Of a stretch of 8,623 nt of DNA, positions 6,572 through 8,623 are shown one piece after another. Under the pieces are notes generated by a model. The model did no database searches and was not told the origin of the DNA. It saw only the letters and a list, made by a program, of their open reading frames with translations. Both the position numbers and the translations under genes were made by a program. Numbering within the stretch: position 1 is the stretch's first letter; each line of letters opens with the position of its first letter. Origin of the DNA: CAZFMJ01 sp964520045 (GTDB taxonomy: Bacteria > Elusimicrobiota > Elusimicrobia > Elusimicrobiales > CAZFMJ01); the NCBI GenBank assembly GCA_964520045.1, contig CAZFMJ010000095.1:1-8623 (forward strand), written 5' to 3'.

Positions 6572-6672
6572 CAGAATTCAGAAGCCAGAATCCAGAATGG
6601 GCATGAGAAGAGATCTCTTCCATCAGCTTGCTGACCTCATTCTGACTCCTGAATTCTGACTTCTGTCTTCTG
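6572..6672. repeat. Inverted pair of degenerate 7-bp tandem arrays (CAGAAKN family)
   Basis: The left array (6572-6599) is four heptamers: CAGAATT, CAGAAGC, CAGAATC, CAGAATG. The right array (6638-6672) is five heptamers in the opposite orientation: CATTCTG, ACTCCTG, AATTCTG, ACTTCTG, TCTTCTG. The four innermost pairs match at about 22 of 28 positions, so the arms can form a long hairpin. The 38-base spacer itself holds a perfect 14-bp palindrome, GAAGAGATCTCTTC (6607-6620), and a small stem-loop TCAGC-TT-GCTGA (6623-6634). The right array lies inside the murG reading frame and encodes its last 11 residues. The element separates the convergent response-regulator and murG genes. The remaining gap, 6536-6571, shows nothing. 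Confidence 0.85.
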
Positions 6673-7797
6673 ATTAGTTGCATTTTCTGCTAATTTGACG
6701 GCGAAATCAGCCAGGTTGGCGGCCGCGCAGACCGGAGCCGGGATGTTTATCCCGCCGTAGTTCTGCCGTATTTTTTCCAGCATCCCGCGGCTTGAAATCA
6801 TTTCCGCCAGTTTCCGTTGTATTTTTTCGCTCAGATCCGGCGATTCATTTATCATAAATGCGGCGCCGGATCTTTCGAGGGTTTTTGCGTTTTCCGCCTG
6901 ATGCCCGGCCGCCGAGGAAGGAAGCGGAATAAGTATGGCCGGTTTTTGCGTTTGGATCAGTTCGGCGCAGGTGCTTGCGCCCGACCGCGCGATAACTATG
7001 TCCGCCGCGGAATAGGCTTTATGCATTTCATCGCAGTAATCCAGTATTTTCAGCCTGCCGCATTTTAAAGTTCCCGCGCAGGCGTATGACTGCGTTATTG
7101 ATTCATAATTGCGCCTGCCTGTGATATGAATGAATTGCAGGTTTTCATTATTTACCATAATTTTCACAGCGGCGGAGGCGGCAATGTTTAAGCTCTCCGC
7201 GCCCTGGCTTCCGCCGAATATAAGCGTTGTCGTTTTTTTGGGATTTAATCCGAAATATTTTCGAGATTCATCGGGCTCGGGCATATTCCTGAAATATTCG
7301 CGCACCGGAGTGCCTGTCAATTGAAAATTTTTTTTCAGCCCGCTGTTTTTTGCGAGCGGAAAACCAAGGGCGATGCCTGAGGCAAAAAGGGAGCATAACT
7401 CGTTGGATAAGCCTAAAATGGCGTTGGATTCATGTATCAGCGACGGTATTTTAAGGGTTTTTGCGGCCAGGACAGCTGGGAATGACACATAACTTCCGGT
7501 TCCCGCCACAAGGGAAGGTTCCCAGTCTTTAAGTATCTTCCGCGCGTAAAAAAAGGATGATAATAATTTTTTTGAAAAAAGGGCTAATTTCACCGGATTT
7601 GCGGTTCTTGGAAGAGCCGTTATGTCTGTTTCGACGGAGCAAAGTTCGTTTTCGGCCAGGATGCGCGAAGCCGGATCATTTTTCCGGAGCAGAAAGAGGG
7701 TCTGCCAGCCCTTTTTAATTAATTCCTGAGCCAGCGCATATCCGGGGTAAAAATGCCCGCCCGTGCCTCCGGATGCTATTAAAATGCGTTTCTTCAT
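6637..7797 (-). CDS. murG: UDP-GlcNAc:undecaprenyl-PP-MurNAc-pentapeptide GlcNAc transferase
   Basis: A GT-B fold glycosyltransferase of 386 residues that converts lipid I to lipid II on the inner face of the cytoplasmic membrane. The N-terminal glycine loop GGTGGH (10-15) with the following FYPG, TGTPVR (161-166), the second glycine loop FGGSQGAESLN (194-204), the acceptor/donor segment ARSGASTCAEL and the GHQAENA motif are all present. Most MurG proteins are about 355-365 residues. The excess here includes a C-terminal tail whose last 11 residues (376-386) are encoded by the right arm of the heptamer array, an acquired extension that should not affect the fold. The gene starts 3 bases after the ftsW stop, with no strong Shine-Dalgarno site, so it is probably coupled to ftsW in a division/cell-wall operon that continues past the window. 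Confidence 0.97.
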   Translation of the reverse strand: MKKRILIASGGTGGHFYPGYALAQELIKKGWQTLFLLRKNDPASRILAENELCSVETDITALPRTANPVKLALFSKKLLSSFFYARKILKDWEPSLVAGTGSYVSFPAVLAAKTLKIPSLIHESNAILGLSNELCSLFASGIALGFPLAKNSGLKKNFQLTGTPVREYFRNMPEPDESRKYFGLNPKKTTTLIFGGSQGAESLNIAASAAVKIMVNNENLQFIHITGRRNYESITQSYACAGTLKCGRLKILDYCDEMHKAYSAADIVIARSGASTCAELIQTQKPAILIPLPSSAAGHQAENAKTLERSGAAFMINESPDLSEKIQRKLAEMISSRGMLEKIRQNYGGINIPAPVCAAANLADFAVKLAENATNQKTEVRIQESE

Positions 7798-7800
7798 ATC

Positions 7801-8623
7801 TTATAGCTGTCCCAGCCTGCGGCAGTTGGAATGCGACGAAATATTTGAAAGAATTCCGATGCATATCATCGACAGCATAAGCGAGGAGCCGCCGTATGAG
7901 AAAAAGGGAAGCGGAAGCCCTTTTGTAGGGAGAAAACCTATCGACATCGCAATATTGAAAAATGCCTGGAATGCCAGCAGAAGGGAAATTCCAAGGCTTA
8001 GAAGAGATCCGAATAAGTCGGGCGCCTTTTTTGCTATATGAATGCCTCTTGCAAGCAGTATGCTGAACAGCGCGAGTATAAGCATGCTCCCGGCCAATCC
8101 CAGTTCCTCGCATATTACTGGGAAGATAAAATCCGTGTGAGGCGCGGGAAGATGCATAAGCTTGATTTTTGACGAACCGATGCCGTTGCCGAAAAATCCG
8201 CCTGAGCCTATGGCAAGAAGGGACTGAACAAGCTGATAGCCGGTTCCCTGAGGATCTTCCCACGGAGAAAGAAATGAAAAAACACGCTTTAGCCGGTAGG
8301 GATATCTGATCAGTTCATAAGCTATTAAAGGCAGAGAGCAGGCCACGCATGCCGCGACATAACGGATTTTGGCGCCCGCGGCATAAAGCATTAACAGCAG
8401 TACGGCAAAAAGCAGCACAGGAGTGCCCAAATCAGGCGCTAGAGCTATTAAAGCAAGCAGAAGGCAGGTTTTGACAAGCGGCGCTATAAGGGCTTTTCCC
8501 GTGCGCAGGAGTCTGCTGTTGTTCGCGTCGAAATAGTCCGCAAGGTATATTATCATCACAAGCTTTGCGAATTCAGACGGCTGTATTCCTATCGGCCCCA
8601 ATCTTAGCCAGCGCCGCACTCCC
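7801..8623 (-). CDS. ftsW: Lipid II polymerase of the SEDS family, N-terminus cut by the window
   Basis: An integral membrane SEDS glycosyltransferase that polymerises lipid II at the septum, with a class b penicillin-binding protein as partner. The reading frame is open to the window edge. The GTG at 8619 is only an internal valine codon of the conserved GVRRWLRLGP motif and is not a start. Roughly the first 100-plus residues are missing. The visible part has the IQPSEFAKL signature near 8570-8590, then several long hydrophobic helices, DFIFPVICEELGLAG, and the C-terminal GFLPTKGLPLPFFSYGGSS block followed by a last helix. FtsW is preferred over its elongation homologue RodA because of the sequence style and the murG gene 3 bases downstream, the classic dcw-cluster order. 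Confidence 0.93.
   Translation of the reverse strand, partial: GVRRWLRLGPIGIQPSEFAKLVMIIYLADYFDANNSRLLRTGKALIAPLVKTCLLLALIALAPDLGTPVLLFAVLLLMLYAAGAKIRYVAACVACSLPLIAYELIRYPYRLKRVFSFLSPWEDPQGTGYQLVQSLLAIGSGGFFGNGIGSSKIKLMHLPAPHTDFIFPVICEELGLAGSMLILALFSILLARGIHIAKKAPDLFGSLLSLGISLLLAFQAFFNIAMSIGFLPTKGLPLPFFSYGGSSLMLSMICIGILSNISSHSNCRRLGQL

Noticed and set aside
40..6672. CRISPR arrays in the repeat-rich intervals
   Set aside because: Units are 7-8 bases, directly abutting and degenerate, with no 25-40 base repeats, no unique spacers and no cas genes.
8617..8619. GTG as the ftsW start codon
   Set aside because: It encodes an internal valine of the conserved GVRRW motif, and the frame stays open to the window end, so the gene begins outside the window.

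Overview
This window looks like chromosomal DNA from an uncultured, probably Gram-negative-type bacterium. Six confidently placed housekeeping or accessory genes and one gene remnant are packed tightly, with one long operon and very short gaps. By eye the base composition is close to balanced. The predicted aspartyl-tRNA synthetase has the residues expected of a non-discriminating enzyme, and the gene borders carry arrays of degenerate 7- or 8-base repeats. I have seen repeats of this kind in genomes of several candidate phyla, but nothing here fixes the lineage.

Layout. Bases 1-156 hold an inverted heptamer-repeat element, then a strong Shine-Dalgarno site. At 157-1101 (+) is an isocitrate lyase/PEP mutase superfamily enzyme with a lyase-type catalytic cysteine. 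Bases 1102-1351 contain no gene and are almost filled by an inverted octamer-repeat element. From 6085 down to 1352 (-) runs a four-gene, apparently co-transcribed block, in order of transcription: a 77-residue fragment matching the N-terminus of a large helicase-type restriction endonuclease, an AAA/DUF4143 ATPase, hisS and aspS. The junctions are TAATG, a 2-base gap and ATGA. At 6146-6535 (+) is a stand-alone CheY-like receiver protein. Bases 6536-6636 are mostly a third repeat element (heptamers), which runs into the 3' end of murG. At 7797-6637 (-) is murG, preceded 3 bases upstream by ftsW, which is cut by the right window edge.

Functionally, hisS-aspS supplies translation, and ftsW-murG supplies lipid II synthesis and septal peptidoglycan polymerisation. 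The restriction-gene remnant plus the ATPase look like an accessory insertion placed directly upstream of hisS, so that essential synthetase genes are now expected to depend on a promoter upstream of, or inside, accessory DNA.

The most unusual structure is that all three non-coding intervals, other than the short divergent promoter region, carry the same architecture: two arrays of short degenerate tandem units facing each other across a spacer. Each element uses a different unit sequence (GGTARAC, RCCCRGNN, CAGAAKN). Two of the three sit between convergent gene ends, and one supplies the last 11 codons of murG. No tRNA, rRNA, CRISPR array, transposase or clear rho-independent terminator was seen.
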